Below, piece by piece: positions 33,489 to 41,902 of a stretch of DNA of 64,000 nt. The stretch is from a virus. The notes beneath the pieces were generated by a model. That model saw only the letters and a list, made by a program, of their open reading frames with translations. It was not told the DNA's origin and searched no databases. The first letter of the stretch is position 1, and every line of letters begins with the position of its first letter. The stretch is taken from the IMG/VR virus record IMGVR_UViG_3300031277_000001, positions 1 through 64,000 of that record. One strand, given 5' to 3'. A program made the position numbers and the translations under genes.

Positions 33489-33922
33489 ATCTTGCTCCCC
33501 ACATGAATCTTCGTCGTGATTCCTCCTCGAATAGCCACCTCAATGTCCACGGACAAATCATCAGGACCAACAACACTATGAAAATCTTGATAAATCTTCG
33601 CCGCAAGGTGCTCATGAGAGATAGGAAGTTCCCGATAGTCCAAGAGATAAAACTTCAACGCCTTGAGCTCCGGGACACTCTTGCGAGGTACATATCTGAT
33701 GCGAAGCTTGTTGATGTCTGGCAAGAACGTCACAGGACACAAAGAAATCAACTCGTCCGTGGCGTACTCAACAACCTCTGCCACAAGTCCCACATAAGGG
33801 ATCAACACAAGATGAAAGTGAGGAAGTACGACGTCCATGGAGTCCTGCACTCTCTGCCTATAGATTGCCTCCGTAGCGTTCTCCATCGTAGTGAGAGGCT
33901 TCCACTTCCTAACATCATCCAT
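33485..33922 (-). CDS. queF: QueF-like 7-cyano-7-deazaguanine reductase
   Basis: 145 residues, the short unimodular size. Catalytic Cys62 in LCPVTFLPD with Asp69 matches QueF, where the Cys forms a thioimide with preQ0. The NADPH-binding QueF motif is retained as ELKALKFY (85-92), followed by DYRELPISHEH with the conserved His103 and Glu104. QueF reduces preQ0 to preQ1 with two NADPH. QueF-L proteins, which make other derivatives, lack the NADPH motif, so true reduction is favoured. The start at ATG 33922 overlaps the end of the upstream gene by a few bases; longer starts are rejected. Confidence 0.8.
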   Translation of the reverse strand: MDDVRKWKPLTTMENATEAIYRQRVQDSMDVVLPHFHLVLIPYVGLVAEVVEYATDELISLCPVTFLPDINKLRIRYVPRKSVPELKALKFYLLDYRELPISHEHLAAKIYQDFHSVVGPDDLSVDIEVAIRGGITTKIHVGSKI

Positions 33923-33924
33923 CG

Positions 33925-34557
33925 TCACCATCCATAACCTCCTTGTAGTATCTGCATGTCCTTGAGCTTGTTCTCCTCGAAACCGAAGTAGTTCAACCAG
34001 TCCAGGAGTCTCTTGAGCTTTCTCCGTATGTCCAGGGACTCCTGCGGTGAGCAGTAGTCGCGTATGATGCACTTGCAACCCCTCGTCTTGCCATCACACT
34101 GGAGCATGTTCCAAGCCCTCCCGAACGTCCTTGTCATGAGAATAGCTCGCTCCTTGTTGTGAAGAAACCTCAATATCTCGAAGTCGCAGGAGAAGGGTCG
34201 AAGATCGTGAATCTTGCAGCGTCCCGTGATTTTCTCGAGATACTTGCAGTGGTAATCTTTGTTCTCCTCCTGGAGATCCGAGAACACCGTGTAGTTCTTG
34301 TCGTTGATTCTTATCTGCCGAGGAGTGAGCTTCAACGCGTCTATGGCTTCCCTCTCCGAGGGGAGATAGTCCAAGGAAAATCGAGGACAGCACGCCCCGC
34401 ATCCAGAAGGGCAAGTGAACTCTCGCATCAACTTGGGAGAGATCTGCAACTTCTTCGAGGGTTCAACAAGCACTCCCTTGTAATAGAAAGGACTACTTGC
34501 ACAAGAAGCCACGTAAGATAACATGATCTTGTCTACAGAATCAGTGTACTGTGGCAC
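33925..34557 (-). CDS. YkgJ-type cysteine-cluster protein
   Basis: 210 residues with CPSGCGACC near residue 50 (CX3CX2CC), then CKYLEKITGRCKIHDLRPFSC and CDGKTRGCKCIIRDYC: the pattern of the YkgJ zinc/iron-chelating family. Start is GTG at 34557 with AAGGAGAACAC upstream. Members are linked to metal clusters and sometimes to radical or oxidative chemistry. Here the gene sits between queC and queF in the modification operon, so a role in tailoring the deazaguanine base or in metal supply for QueE is suggested; there is no direct evidence. Confidence 0.75.
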   Translation of the reverse strand: MPQYTDSVDKIMLSYVASCASSPFYYKGVLVEPSKKLQISPKLMREFTCPSGCGACCPRFSLDYLPSEREAIDALKLTPRQIRINDKNYTVFSDLQEENKDYHCKYLEKITGRCKIHDLRPFSCDFEILRFLHNKERAILMTRTFGRAWNMLQCDGKTRGCKCIIRDYCSPQESLDIRRKLKRLLDWLNYFGFEENKLKDMQILQGGYGW

Positions 34558-34566
34558 GTGTTCTCC

Positions 34567-35319
34567 TTAAAAGGGCGTTCCTTCGAGATCTGGGTCACCT
34601 GCGTCCGACGCCATCTCCTTGGTGACGCGACGCGGCGTCTCGTTGGTTTCTTCCTCTTGCATCTCTCGTTCAAGGACGTCTTCGTAGTTGGTGTTGTCGA
34701 ATCCCTGGAGAGCTTCCTTGCGCTCCGTGCACGCTCCGCACTTGCCGCAGTGGTACTCTCCTCCCTTGTAGCACGTCCAGGTGTTCCTCCCGAAGTCGAT
34801 GCCGAGACCATGTCCGATGAGTCCTATGGCTCTCTTGGACAAGTAGATGTAGGGAGCCGCAATCATGATGTGCTCGTAAGTCCCCATGGCCATGGACTGA
34901 CTCATGGAGGCGATAAAGTTAGGACGACAGTCGGGATAGATGGCGTGATCTCCCGAGTGAACTCCTATCAAGACACCTGTGCAACCAGAAGATGCTGCAA
35001 CGGCACAGGCGATGGAAAGCATCATCCCGTTTCGAAAGGGAACAACCGTCTTCTTCTGGCTCTCGTCCTCGTAGTGCCCTTCGGGAATGTCATCACCCCC
35101 TTGGAGAAGATTTGATCGAAGCATGGGCAACAGCTGCGAGAGATCAATGACCTCATGGGGAACGCCCAAAGACTCGCAGTTCTTCTTGGCAAACTCCAGT
35201 TCTTTGAGATGCTTCTGTCCATAGAAGAAAGACAGTGCTTTCTTGATGTTCTCCTTTTCCTGGTGGAGCAAGGTGACACTATCCATTCCCCCCGACACGA
35301 TAATCAACTTATCTTTCAT
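34567..35319 (-). CDS. queC: 7-cyano-7-deazaguanine synthase
   Basis: 250 residues. The PP-loop SGGMDS at 9-14 binds ATP; VPFRNGMMLSIA and the four-Cys zinc site (CYKGGEYHCGKCGAC) near the C-terminus are characteristic of QueC. The enzyme turns 7-carboxy-7-deazaguanine into preQ0 with ammonia and ATP. It is a standalone QueC, without the amidotransferase fusion (Gat-QueC) of some phages. Part of the compact modification operon. Confidence 0.93.
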   Translation of the reverse strand: MKDKLIIVSGGMDSVTLLHQEKENIKKALSFFYGQKHLKELEFAKKNCESLGVPHEVIDLSQLLPMLRSNLLQGGDDIPEGHYEDESQKKTVVPFRNGMMLSIACAVAASSGCTGVLIGVHSGDHAIYPDCRPNFIASMSQSMAMGTYEHIMIAAPYIYLSKRAIGLIGHGLGIDFGRNTWTCYKGGEYHCGKCGACTERKEALQGFDNTNYEDVLEREMQEEETNETPRRVTKEMASDAGDPDLEGTPF

Positions 35320-35322
35320 ATC

Positions 35323-35904
35323 TTACCTCCCTACCAATGAAAGAAATTCTGCCCTGACTTCTGGCTGGAGGAATACTCCACGCAGGGCAGATGTGATAAT
35401 TTTGGATTCTTGTTGATATGCTCCCCGCATCTTCATGCAGTAATGTGTCCCTTCAACAAACACAGCCGAACCTCCTGACTGAATGCCTAAAAACAACTTG
35501 TTGGCAATATCCTCAGTCAAAGTCTCTTGAAGAACTGGGCGCTTAGCCAAAATAGAAGACAACCGAGCCAACTTTGATACACCAAGAACGCGGCCGGCGG
35601 GAATGTAGGCGAGGTTGACTGTGTACTCCACGGGGAGGAGATGATGGGGACACATCGAATAGACACGAATCCCTCGAGCTATGATCATCTCTTTACATTC
35701 CCCAGGAAATGTGGCAGAAAGAATCTTTTCTACCTGCATGTCAGTATCACGCAAGCCTCCGAAGATTTCTGCATAGGCTCGAGCAACACGAGCTGGGGTG
35801 TCTTTGAAGTTTTCATCTTGACTGTTCAAACCATAAAGAGAGGCGAGACCTTGTAGTATGAACGCCACTCCATCTTCAATCATCTGAGTTCCATCTCGTT
35901 CCAT
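35323..35904 (-). CDS. folE: GTP cyclohydrolase I
   Basis: 193 residues from ATG 35904, which shares bases with the queE stop (TAATG). The zinc ligands are visible in SMCPHHLLP and in THYCMKMRG, and RVLGVSKLAR is the conserved substrate-pocket segment. It makes dihydroneopterin triphosphate from GTP, the first step to queuosine-type bases (and folate). The placement between queE and queC assigns it to the deazaguanine pathway. Confidence 0.93.
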   Translation of the reverse strand: MERDGTQMIEDGVAFILQGLASLYGLNSQDENFKDTPARVARAYAEIFGGLRDTDMQVEKILSATFPGECKEMIIARGIRVYSMCPHHLLPVEYTVNLAYIPAGRVLGVSKLARLSSILAKRPVLQETLTEDIANKLFLGIQSGGSAVFVEGTHYCMKMRGAYQQESKIITSALRGVFLQPEVRAEFLSLVGR

Positions 35905-36548
35905 TATCGCACTCCTATCAACTTGTGGATTTGCAACGACAATCTCCACTCCAAAGGGAGCTTCTTGACTGCATCAACTGTCGCTTCAACATTCTTGTTG
36001 TCGTTGGGCTGCAAGAAAAAGTGATAAAATCCCTCACGTATGCCTATTCTTCCCAAGAGGGGTTGATAAGGCATAGCAGGAACAACGTATCTTCGCAGCT
36101 CCTCAATAGACTGCCCTGTATACACGAGTTTCAACTCGTCTCCAACGCGCTGCTTCCAGTTGAAATCCTTAGGAGAAACTGTCAACCACTCCACCTTACG
36201 ATGATCAAAATGAAAGTCTCCATTCGTCTCCACATGAACACGAAAACAAGAAGAATGCAAGCATTCTACCAAGTCAAGGAGACCTTGCATCTGGAACGTA
36301 GGCTCGCCCCCAGTGATTACAACACGGTTGCAGTCGGATCTCTCGGCAAGAGTGAGGACCTCGTCCATGATCTCATCGCAACTCATCACAGTAAATGGCA
36401 AGTGAATTGTGTCGCAAAACGAACAAGTTCTATTGCACCCTGAGAAGCGAACAAATATGGCGGGGGTCCCTGTCCAATAACCTTCACCCTGGATGGAGTA
36501 GAAAATCTCGTTGATCTTAATCTTCAACTCAGGACTGGTTGCCGTCAT
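35904..36548 (-). CDS. queE: 7-carboxy-7-deazaguanine synthase (radical SAM)
   Basis: 214 residues. FSGCNRTCSFC gives the CX3CX2C cluster motif at C38, C42 and C45, after the substrate-binding YSIQGEG near residue 17. VVITGGEPTFQ is the SAM-binding GGEP motif. QueE rearranges 6-carboxytetrahydropterin into the deazapurine ring using a [4Fe-4S] cluster and SAM. It overlaps queD by 20 bases. Confidence 0.93.
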   Translation of the reverse strand: MTATSPELKIKINEIFYSIQGEGYWTGTPAIFVRFSGCNRTCSFCDTIHLPFTVMSCDEIMDEVLTLAERSDCNRVVITGGEPTFQMQGLLDLVECLHSSCFRVHVETNGDFHFDHRKVEWLTVSPKDFNWKQRVGDELKLVYTGQSIEELRRYVVPAMPYQPLLGRIGIREGFYHFFLQPNDNKNVEATVDAVKKLPLEWRLSLQIHKLIGVR

Positions 36549-36861
36549 ACGTCACCACCGAACCTTCACTCTCCTCCACATCCACCTTGTAGCAGTAGGG
36601 GATCTGATCACACAACCACTTTGCAATGTTCTCCGCCGTGGGCTGCTCAACATAATCGTTGATAAAGTGATGATCAAGAACGTTGACCGTCTCCTTGATC
36701 TTCGAAAAGTCAAACACCATCCCATTCTCATCGAGACTTTCACGACGACAGTATATTGTAATTTTCCACGCATGCCCGTGAACATTCTGACACTTCGACG
36801 GATAATTGAGATCCAGTCGATGCGCTGCTGCTACAACAACCACCTTCTTCAAGTAGAACAC
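36529..36861 (-). CDS. queD: 6-carboxytetrahydropterin synthase
   Basis: 110 residues with zinc ligands His14, His28 and His30 (NVHGH), catalytic Cys24, DHHFIND at 63-69 and PTAEN. QueD converts dihydroneopterin triphosphate to 6-carboxytetrahydropterin. The start is GTG at 36861, after GGAGAGGTGAAGAA inside the short gene upstream. Confidence 0.92.
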   Translation of the reverse strand: MFYLKKVVVVAAAHRLDLNYPSKCQNVHGHAWKITIYCRRESLDENGMVFDFSKIKETVNVLDHHFINDYVEQPTAENIAKWLCDQIPYCYKVDVEESEGSVVTYDGNQS

Positions 36862-37013
36862 TTCTTCACCTCTCCTTCAACAAGTTCCAACCCCATCATA
36901 GCCAATCCTATCCCGAAAAGAATACTAATCTTAGTTCTCTCCTTCTCTCTCTTCGTAGGCTGCATCATGATAGTATAGGCTTGATCTACAGTCCACTTCA
37001 AGTAGGGTTTCAT
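36849..37013 (-). CDS. Candidate small membrane protein heading the modification operon (54 aa)
   Basis: ATG at 37013, 54 codons, starting MKPYLKWTVDQAYTIMM; residues 29-45 (ISILFGIGLAMMGLELV) could span a membrane. The start is only six bases from the promoter element, so the message would be nearly leaderless; an internal ATG pair (MM) is an alternative start. It overlaps queD by 13 bases. Function unknown. Confidence 0.5.
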   Translation of the reverse strand: MKPYLKWTVDQAYTIMMQPTKREKERTKISILFGIGLAMMGLELVEGEVKKCST

Positions 37014-37018
37014 ATCAT

Positions 37019-37049
37019 ATTATTGGTCTAACTCCCCCAAAGTTTGAAA
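37019..37049 (-). promoter_or_regulatory. Bipartite phage promoter element, copy 3
   Basis: Minus strand TTTCAA (37044-37049), 13 bases, TAGACCAATAAT (37019-37030). It is nearly identical to the copy at 18.6 kb, including the ACTTTGGGGGAGT spacer. It follows the helicase stop and precedes the queD operon. Confidence 0.7.
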
Positions 37050-37053
37050 AATA

Positions 37054-38481
37054 TCACCCTATCCCCAAGACGTCAGATTCAAGACGCGAATCAAGGCAGA
37101 CTTGACCGAGATCCAAACACTGGAGAACAACTATCTTTCGCCCCCCTATGCGATCATCACGCTCTATCAACTGTTGTATTCTACAGACACCTTTTTCTCG
37201 CTCCTCCTTGGTCTGATTGATAGAAATCAACTTACCTACATGAGCAATCTTCCGGATGTCCTCCGCGACGTCCTTCTCACTGGCGTCCTGAGTAAAAGCG
37301 GCTCTCCCCGCCTGAGTAGCTGTGACAGTCAAAGAGTTCCTCTTCTGCGCCATCCCTCTCAACCTCTTCCAGATTTCATCCAACTGGTGCCTGTACTCAC
37401 CATACATACGAGAAGGAACAATCAAGTCGGCGTAATCAACTATGATGACGTCAGGAAGGAACCCATCATAGTAGTACAAATTGTCCAGAGTGGCCTCAAT
37501 ACTCTCTACAGTCGCGGAGTACGCTGGAAAAGTAAATATTCTAACCTGTCCTGCACGAAACTGTCTCCGAAAGTTACTTTGAAGCTTCTTCACAGAAGAG
37601 AGATCAATCGTCTCGTAGTCGCGTTCCTCAACTCGGACCTCCCACTTGTCTTCCTCACCCTCTCTATAGAACGTAGGAAACATGACAGATCGAACCCTCT
37701 GGGTCTCTCTACGTCTCCTCGGCTGCCCAACAAGAGAGACCCAAGTACGTCTAATATACTGGTTGTGTGTCATCTCTAAGTTGATGAGGGCTACACGAAA
37801 GCCATGGTAGAGAGCCAATTGTCCTACATACCACTCCCACCACGACTTCCCTTTCTTCGGAGCAGCCAAAAAAGCAATGAGATCTCCTCTACAAAATGCG
37901 CCGAGTCCTACACTAGTACCAAGGATTCCAGGAAAGCGGAACAGTACATCTTCCTCTTCAAGAAAAGCCGATGCTACTTGAGCGGAATCATCAAGGAGAG
38001 AGACACCCTTGTCACGAGGAGTTTCTACTCTAGAAAAATTAGAAATTGCCTGCTCTCCCTTGAGAGGATTCTTCTGGAGAAGACTCTCATCAATCTGATC
38101 CTTCAAGCCTTCAAGAGCACGCAACTTCAAGTATTGAACTGCATTGTCTACAAGGAAAGGAGTATTGTCCCTCTCGGGATGGACGTCGTTGTTCTCGTAG
38201 TCCTTAGAGAGGCGAAGGAGAAACTCTGAGATGAGCTCCGTGTCATCTTCATCTCGGATTGTAGAAGCATTCTTCTTGTAGAGGTCCTGGATGTGCTTGC
38301 CTGGGGCTTCCTTGTACACTCTCCAGTATTCAAGTACCCAAGACAACACGATCTTGGCGTACGATGACTTCATGTACAAGGGCTTCAACACTAAGGAAAC
38401 TTCTCTCAAGAACTTCGTAGAAGTAATAGCCTGCGTAACAATCTGTCTCTCAATACTCGCATCTATCTCTTTCACCTTCAT
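37054..38481 (-). CDS. DnaB-like replicative helicase
   Basis: 475 residues. The RecA-like C-terminal domain has a Walker A-like loop APKKGKSWW, the conserved GFRVALINLEMT strand-helix, and Walker B DVIIVDYADL. Arg-rich RRTWVSLVGQPRRR and the Gln-containing TVTATQAGRAAF complete the DnaB pattern. The N-terminal 180 residues are helical, as for DnaB. The motor would unwind DNA ahead of the polymerase; the primase gene lies two genes upstream. Confidence 0.85.
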   Translation of the reverse strand: MKVKEIDASIERQIVTQAITSTKFLREVSLVLKPLYMKSSYAKIVLSWVLEYWRVYKEAPGKHIQDLYKKNASTIRDEDDTELISEFLLRLSKDYENNDVHPERDNTPFLVDNAVQYLKLRALEGLKDQIDESLLQKNPLKGEQAISNFSRVETPRDKGVSLLDDSAQVASAFLEEEDVLFRFPGILGTSVGLGAFCRGDLIAFLAAPKKGKSWWEWYVGQLALYHGFRVALINLEMTHNQYIRRTWVSLVGQPRRRRETQRVRSVMFPTFYREGEEDKWEVRVEERDYETIDLSSVKKLQSNFRRQFRAGQVRIFTFPAYSATVESIEATLDNLYYYDGFLPDVIIVDYADLIVPSRMYGEYRHQLDEIWKRLRGMAQKRNSLTVTATQAGRAAFTQDASEKDVAEDIRKIAHVGKLISINQTKEEREKGVCRIQQLIERDDRIGGRKIVVLQCLDLGQVCLDSRLESDVLGIG

Positions 38482-40102
38482 TTATTATCTCATCCTCATC
38501 TTTCAAGCAATCTTCAAACAACGTGCCAAGGAAGTCCTCGTCCTTGGCGTCTCTCCCATCAATAATCTTGGTGAGTACCTCCTTCTTCTTGTCAAGCAAT
38601 TTGATGATCTTGTTTTCAATAGTATCGTCAGCAATGAGATAATAGATATTGACACACTGGGTCTGTCCTATCCTATGACAGCGATCGCCCGCTTGGTCGA
38701 GATCAGCATTGGTCCAAGGCAACTCCAGAAAAGCAACAGATGATGCAGATGTCAACGTGATCCCCACTCCTGCAGCGACCATCTGTCCTATGAACAACTT
38801 AGTACTAGGATCATGTTGAAACTTGTTGATCCTCTTCTGTCGCTCCTCGGCAGGAGTACTCCCATCAATTCGCACACAGTGTCCCTCGAACTCGCGTTCT
38901 ACATCATCCAAGACGTTGATGTGAATCCCAAATACTACAAGTTTCTGCCCTGTCGAGAGAAAATCACGTATCCACCGAAGAACAGAATTCCTCTTCGCAA
39001 GATATGCAAGCTGCTTCAATCTCTCTACTTGATTCTGAGCTTGAATACCTCTCTTTGCGATGTTCTCCTTCACCCACTCCTTGAACTTCTCTGAGGCGTC
39101 ACGATAAGCCTCCATCTCAACAGCATCACACTCGAGACGAACGAGTGACTTCAACTTCTCGGGGAGGTCTTTGAGAACGTTGACCTTCTCTCTTCGAATC
39201 ATCACGGGGGCAACAATCTCTCGAAGTTCATCTTGATTTGTGGCTCCCTTGAAAGTCCACCCAAACCCGTTGTACTTGGGATCACAATAGCGATGCAAGT
39301 AACTCCACTGATTAGGAAACAACGAAGGTGCAACGAGATTCAAGACAGTAAAGAACTCAGAAGGGTAGTTCTTGATAGGTGTTCCCGACAAGAACACCTT
39401 GTGAGGGACAGGCTTGGCGATATGAACAAACGACTTAGTCCTGAGAGCCTTGCTGTTAGACACATACTGAATCTCATCTCCTATAATCGTCTGGAAGGGG
39501 ATCTCCATAAGGATCTCCTCCCAGTCCTTCAAGATGTCATAGTTAATGACATAGAACTTCCTCTCCTTCTTCAAACTATGAGCCTTACGCGAGGAAAAGA
39601 TGTACGTATCTGTCTTCTTGATTCCCAACCACTTAAGAGCTTCTTCAATCCACACAAACTTGACTGTCGCAGGGCACACAATCAAAGCGGGGAAACTGTC
39701 TTCATGAAGATTCAAGTACCCTATAGCCTGGATAGTCTTTCCCAAGCCCATCTCATCTGCAATAATCCCAACACCAGAGCGACCTTCAAGAAAACGTACG
39801 CCTTCTTTTTGAAAGGAAAAGAGACCCTCAATCTTGGTCTCATCAATCACCACTTCCTTCTTCTCCTCTTCTTTAGATTCAAGGAGCTTAGCAGCAGCGG
39901 GAGTGAAGTCAAACCCAAAATCTTGCAAGTACCTCAAATTACTCCTCGTGACAGGAACAACCCACACTTTCCTCTCCATGTTCCACATTCTCCCCACGAG
40001 ATTCACCTTGACCAGCTCCAAGACACTATAAAACGCCTTTCTATCATCTGATCGAAACTGCACGAGAAGAACAGAACCGTCATAGTCCACCATCTTAATC
40101 AT
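38450..40102 (-). CDS. SNF2-family DNA translocase/helicase
   Basis: 550 residues. The N-terminal 80 residues (VNLVGRMWNMERKVWVVPV) look like a HARP-type module. The motor has DEMGLGKTIQAIG (motif I), GDEIQYVSN (motif II, DEIQ), KVFLSGTPIKN (III) and the second-lobe motifs VAAGVGITLTSAS and QAGDRCHRIGQT (V, VI). This is a SMARCAL1/SWI2-SNF2-like annealing helicase; in phages related proteins handle stalled forks and recombination intermediates (compare UvsW). It overlaps the DnaB-like gene by 32 bases. Confidence 0.88.
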   Translation of the reverse strand: MIKMVDYDGSVLLVQFRSDDRKAFYSVLELVKVNLVGRMWNMERKVWVVPVTRSNLRYLQDFGFDFTPAAAKLLESKEEEKKEVVIDETKIEGLFSFQKEGVRFLEGRSGVGIIADEMGLGKTIQAIGYLNLHEDSFPALIVCPATVKFVWIEEALKWLGIKKTDTYIFSSRKAHSLKKERKFYVINYDILKDWEEILMEIPFQTIIGDEIQYVSNSKALRTKSFVHIAKPVPHKVFLSGTPIKNYPSEFFTVLNLVAPSLFPNQWSYLHRYCDPKYNGFGWTFKGATNQDELREIVAPVMIRREKVNVLKDLPEKLKSLVRLECDAVEMEAYRDASEKFKEWVKENIAKRGIQAQNQVERLKQLAYLAKRNSVLRWIRDFLSTGQKLVVFGIHINVLDDVEREFEGHCVRIDGSTPAEERQKRINKFQHDPSTKLFIGQMVAAGVGITLTSASSVAFLELPWTNADLDQAGDRCHRIGQTQCVNIYYLIADDTIENKIIKLLDKKKEVLTKIIDGRDAKDEDFLGTLFEDCLKDEDEIINEGERDRCEY

Positions 40103-40986
40103 AAGTGCTCCACCATCCAGCGAACTTCTCGAACTATATGATCAGGAAGTTTCGCAGGATCCTTGTCTGTCTCAAGATCAACCACGTGAGTATGCACTCC
40201 CAGGCTTCCAATGGCTGATGCATACTTCTCTGCTCTCTTCTGAGCATCGGGCTCAGAATCAAACAAGAAGACGACCTTCTTGTATGTTGTCAAGAGACGA
40301 AGCTGTTGATCCGTCAACTGAGTACCGAGTCCTGCTACAAAGTTGTCCCCCATGCGCCACACATCAAAAGGACCTTCAACAACCGCTACCCAGTCCTTCT
40401 TGCAATTATCAAGGTTGTACAAGACGTACTTAGGATTCATCACACTGCGCTCTACTGACAAGGTCTTGTAGCGAATCTTCTGCTTCTCAGTGATGTCTCT
40501 GCTAGTGAAAGAGACAACTTGTCCATGAAAAATGATGGGTATTATGATCCTAAGACGATACTCCCCCGCCAAGCCTGTCCCTCTAACTTGATACTTCCTC
40601 TCAATATAATCGGGATCAAACCCACGAGAGATCAAATATTTTCTATGATACTTCTCCAAAGACTCTCCAGGGAGGCTCACCGAACTTGATCTTGGTTCCT
40701 TCTTCTTGTTCAAAATACTATGAACAAGTGTTGCAGCCGAGTAGTCGCGAATAATACTCTCAGCTTGAGTCCAGGAAATGTGCAAGAGAGATACAATCAC
40801 CTCCTCGACAGGGTGTCCTCCACACTTCCAGCATGAGTAGTACCCTCCCGAGAGATTGAATCCCCCGTGATTTGAATGATCAGAACACAAAGGACATCGT
40901 ATTGCAACCCACCCGGGAGAAACGTTCTCTCCTTCCTCAAAGTAAGGAACACCATTGTCTCTAAGGAACGCCCTGGCATCAAACAT
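40099..40986 (-). CDS. DnaG-type primase
   Basis: 295 residues from ATG 40986. A zinc ribbon CPLCSDHSNHGGF ... CWKCGGHP lies at about 30-60. The Toprim domain shows VAVVEGPFDVWR (catalytic Glu) and VVFLFDSEPDAQ (DxD). It makes RNA primers for lagging-strand synthesis. Shorter than bacterial DnaG and without the helicase-binding domain. Confidence 0.85.
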   Translation of the reverse strand: MFDARAFLRDNGVPYFEEGENVSPGWVAIRCPLCSDHSNHGGFNLSGGYYSCWKCGGHPVEEVIVSLLHISWTQAESIIRDYSAATLVHSILNKKKEPRSSSVSLPGESLEKYHRKYLISRGFDPDYIERKYQVRGTGLAGEYRLRIIIPIIFHGQVVSFTSRDITEKQKIRYKTLSVERSVMNPKYVLYNLDNCKKDWVAVVEGPFDVWRMGDNFVAGLGTQLTDQQLRLLTTYKKVVFLFDSEPDAQKRAEKYASAIGSLGVHTHVVDLETDKDPAKLPDHIVREVRWMVEHL

Positions 40987-40988
40987 GA

Positions 40989-41384
40989 CTATACAGAAAT
41001 CTCCATCACACCGCCTTCGAGTCCTGTCACCTTGATAGTATCTCCCCGACAAATCTTGTAACCAATCTGAGCAACAGGGACAACAGACCTAAGAACTACA
41101 GGGCCCACGAGAGCTTCCATCATCCAGTTGGATTCTCCCAAGATGGAAGATGCCCCTCGTATGATAGAAGGAAAGAAGGTTTCACCCGTCTTCTCACGGA
41201 GATATCGGGCAATCATCACAGAAGAACTTGTAATCTTCACCTTGTCTCTCTTGTAACAAGCATAAAGAAAACTAATCGTGTACTTGTCAAACAACTCCTC
41301 TACCCATGCCCTGTCTTTCTCATTCAAGTACACAGACATGTAGTCATCAAGAACGAAAGGCTCGGAAACTTCTTGATGTCTCAT
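40989..41384 (-). CDS. Hypothetical protein (131 aa)
   Basis: Start ATG 41384 (MRHQEVSEPFVLDDYMS) with AGGGAGGGGACTC upstream. A helical first half and a beta-rich end (ICRGDTIKVTGLEGGVMEISV) that resembles a small SH3-like barrel. It is sandwiched between the sigma-like and primase genes. No family recognised. Confidence 0.65.
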   Translation of the reverse strand: MRHQEVSEPFVLDDYMSVYLNEKDRAWVEELFDKYTISFLYACYKRDKVKITSSSVMIARYLREKTGETFFPSIIRGASSILGESNWMMEALVGPVVLRSVVPVAQIGYKICRGDTIKVTGLEGGVMEISV

Positions 41385-41398
41385 TATGAGTCCCCTCC

Positions 41399-41902
41399 CT
41401 AAAAAAGTTGGTAGCAATGCCACCAGTCCTTTATCTCCTCCAACGAGATGTCAACAACTTTCACCGCCCAGGAGAGCTTCTTCGTGAAGAATTCTCGAAT
41501 AGAATTGAATGTGTGTCTCTTCTCGGGTAGGGAGAAGATGTAAGCAAGGATCTGCTGAGCACTATTGGACAACTCCGTCGTGATGGACTCCTGCAATTCA
41601 AGCTTCTGGAGAAACCGATCAAACACATCAGTATGTGACAACGTGTCAAGAATCGACTCATCTTGATATTCCACCTTGACGAGATCTTTGTTCTGACGAT
41701 AATAGAGATCTGCGATCCCTTTCAATCTGTACCACAAGAAGGTAGTAAACTGACCTAACTTCTCATCGTACTTCAATAAAGCTTCTACAAAGATGTAGAA
41801 AGCTTCTGAGCACATCTCATCATAGTCAAGACCATTACTTCTCGCTGCCCTCCAGGCTTGGTGTAGGATCTGCCTCTTGCATCTCTTGAACTCCTGCGTC
41901 AT
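41399..41902 (-). CDS. Sigma-factor-like protein (region 2)
   Basis: 167 residues from ATG 41902. LDYDEMCSEAFYIFVEALLKYDEKLGQFTTFLWYRLKGIADLYYR matches sigma-70 region 2 (-10 recognition and core binding), split here as DYDEMCSEAFYIF and KYDEKLGQFTTFLWYR. A C-terminal region of about 50 residues could serve as a reduced region 4 (NSAQQILAYIFSLPEKRHTF). Phage sigma factors redirect host RNA polymerase to later genes; the bipartite promoter elements in this window are candidate targets. It overlaps the Rad50 C-half gene by 68 bases. Confidence 0.65.
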   Translation of the reverse strand: MTQEFKRCKRQILHQAWRAARSNGLDYDEMCSEAFYIFVEALLKYDEKLGQFTTFLWYRLKGIADLYYRQNKDLVKVEYQDESILDTLSHTDVFDRFLQKLELQESITTELSNSAQQILAYIFSLPEKRHTFNSIREFFTKKLSWAVKVVDISLEEIKDWWHCYQLF

